Origin: Competibacteraceae bacterium UBA2792
GTDB taxonomy: Bacteria; Pseudomonadota; Gammaproteobacteria; Competibacterales; Competibacteraceae
Direction of reading: 5' to 3'
DNA length: 5,104 nucleotides
Assembly (NCBI GenBank): GCA_002352125.1
Contig: DEHU01000299.1
Location: forward strand, 1-5,104
Shown here: positions 4,881-5,104 of the stretch, one piece after another
How the letters are laid out: each line of letters begins with the position of its first letter
Position numbering within the stretch: the stretch's first letter is position 1
The notes under the pieces: generated by a model
Databases searched by the model: none
Told to the model about the DNA's origin: nothing
What the model saw: the letters and a program-made list of their open reading frames with translations, nothing else
Position numbers and translations under genes: made by a program

Positions 4881-5104
4881 ATGACTGAAATCGCTAAAGA
4901 AATTCTCCCGGTCAACCTGGAAGATGAGATGCGGCAGTCCTACCTCGATTACGCCATGAGCGTGATCGTGGGGCGGGCCTTGCCGGATGTGCGCGACGGT
5001 CTCAAGCCGGTGCACCGGCGGGTGCTGTTTGCCATGAGCGAGCTGGGCAACGACTGGAACAAACCTTACAAGAAGTCCGCCCGCGTGGTCGGCGACGTGA
5101 TCGG
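4881..5104 (+). CDS. gyrA: DNA gyrase subunit A, N-terminal fragment (continues beyond the right edge)
   Basis: Seventy-four complete codons are present. The protein opens [17 protein letters not shown] and continues with the near-invariant GyrA blocks [52 protein letters not shown]. These form the start of the winged-helix breakage-reunion domain of the A subunit, which with GyrB introduces negative supercoils into DNA using [22 protein letters not shown] tracks E. coli GyrA in register, as I remember it, rather than ParC. AAGG (4870-4873) lies 7 bases before the ATG. The window stops at about E. coli position 75, so the quinolone-contact positions equivalent to 83 and 87 and the catalytic tyrosine near 122 are not visible. 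Gyrase genes are usually induced by loss of supercoiling; the sequence does not show this directly. Confidence 0.98.
   Translation, partial: MTEIAKEILPVNLEDEMRQSYLDYAMSVIVGRALPDVRDGLKPVHRRVLFAMSELGNDWNKPYKKSARVVGDVI

Noticed and set aside
4881..5104. parC rather than gyrA
   Set aside because: The [19 protein letters not shown] block and the [17 protein letters not shown] start are typical of GyrA, and ParC diverges in this region.

Overview
The window is GC-rich and reads as chromosomal DNA of a gammaproteobacterium. The basis is the GyrA N-terminus at the right edge, which follows the gammaproteobacterial pattern closely, and a PhoP-like response regulator at the left edge. A high-GC environmental lineage (Competibacter, Chromatiales or Methylococcales type) is my guess; the sequence alone does not settle genus. 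I see no transposase, integrase, tRNA, rRNA or CRISPR array.

Left part, minus strand (1-742): a two-gene signal-transduction unit transcribed leftwards. A small exported PepSY-like protein comes first (404-742). The receiver domain of an OmpR/PhoP-type response regulator follows after 32 bases and runs off the window (371-1). A sensor kinase would be expected beyond the left edge. Just upstream of this unit are a perfect 12-bp palindrome (763-774) and three head-to-tail 20-bp repeats (778-837), a good candidate operator.

Middle (743-1908): a divergent plus-strand gene (1006-1833) encodes an exported protein of unknown function. A perfect 9-bp inverted repeat (946-968) lies in its upstream region, and a very clear rho-independent terminator (1874-1908) lies behind it.

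Right part, plus strand (2013-4765): two P-loop GTPase genes overlap by ATGA, so they are probably translationally coupled. The first is an Era-like GTPase with a C-terminal DUF697-type hydrophobic domain. The second has two N-terminal membrane helices, a roughly 200-residue middle region I do not recognise, and a C-terminal GTPase domain. Together they look like a membrane-associated two-GTPase module of unknown function. This is the most interesting gene content in the window.

Right edge (4766-5104): a 115-bp spacer holds an imperfect hairpin, an extended -10 promoter and a leader hairpin. It is followed by the first 74 codons of gyrA, cut just before the core of the quinolone-resistance region.
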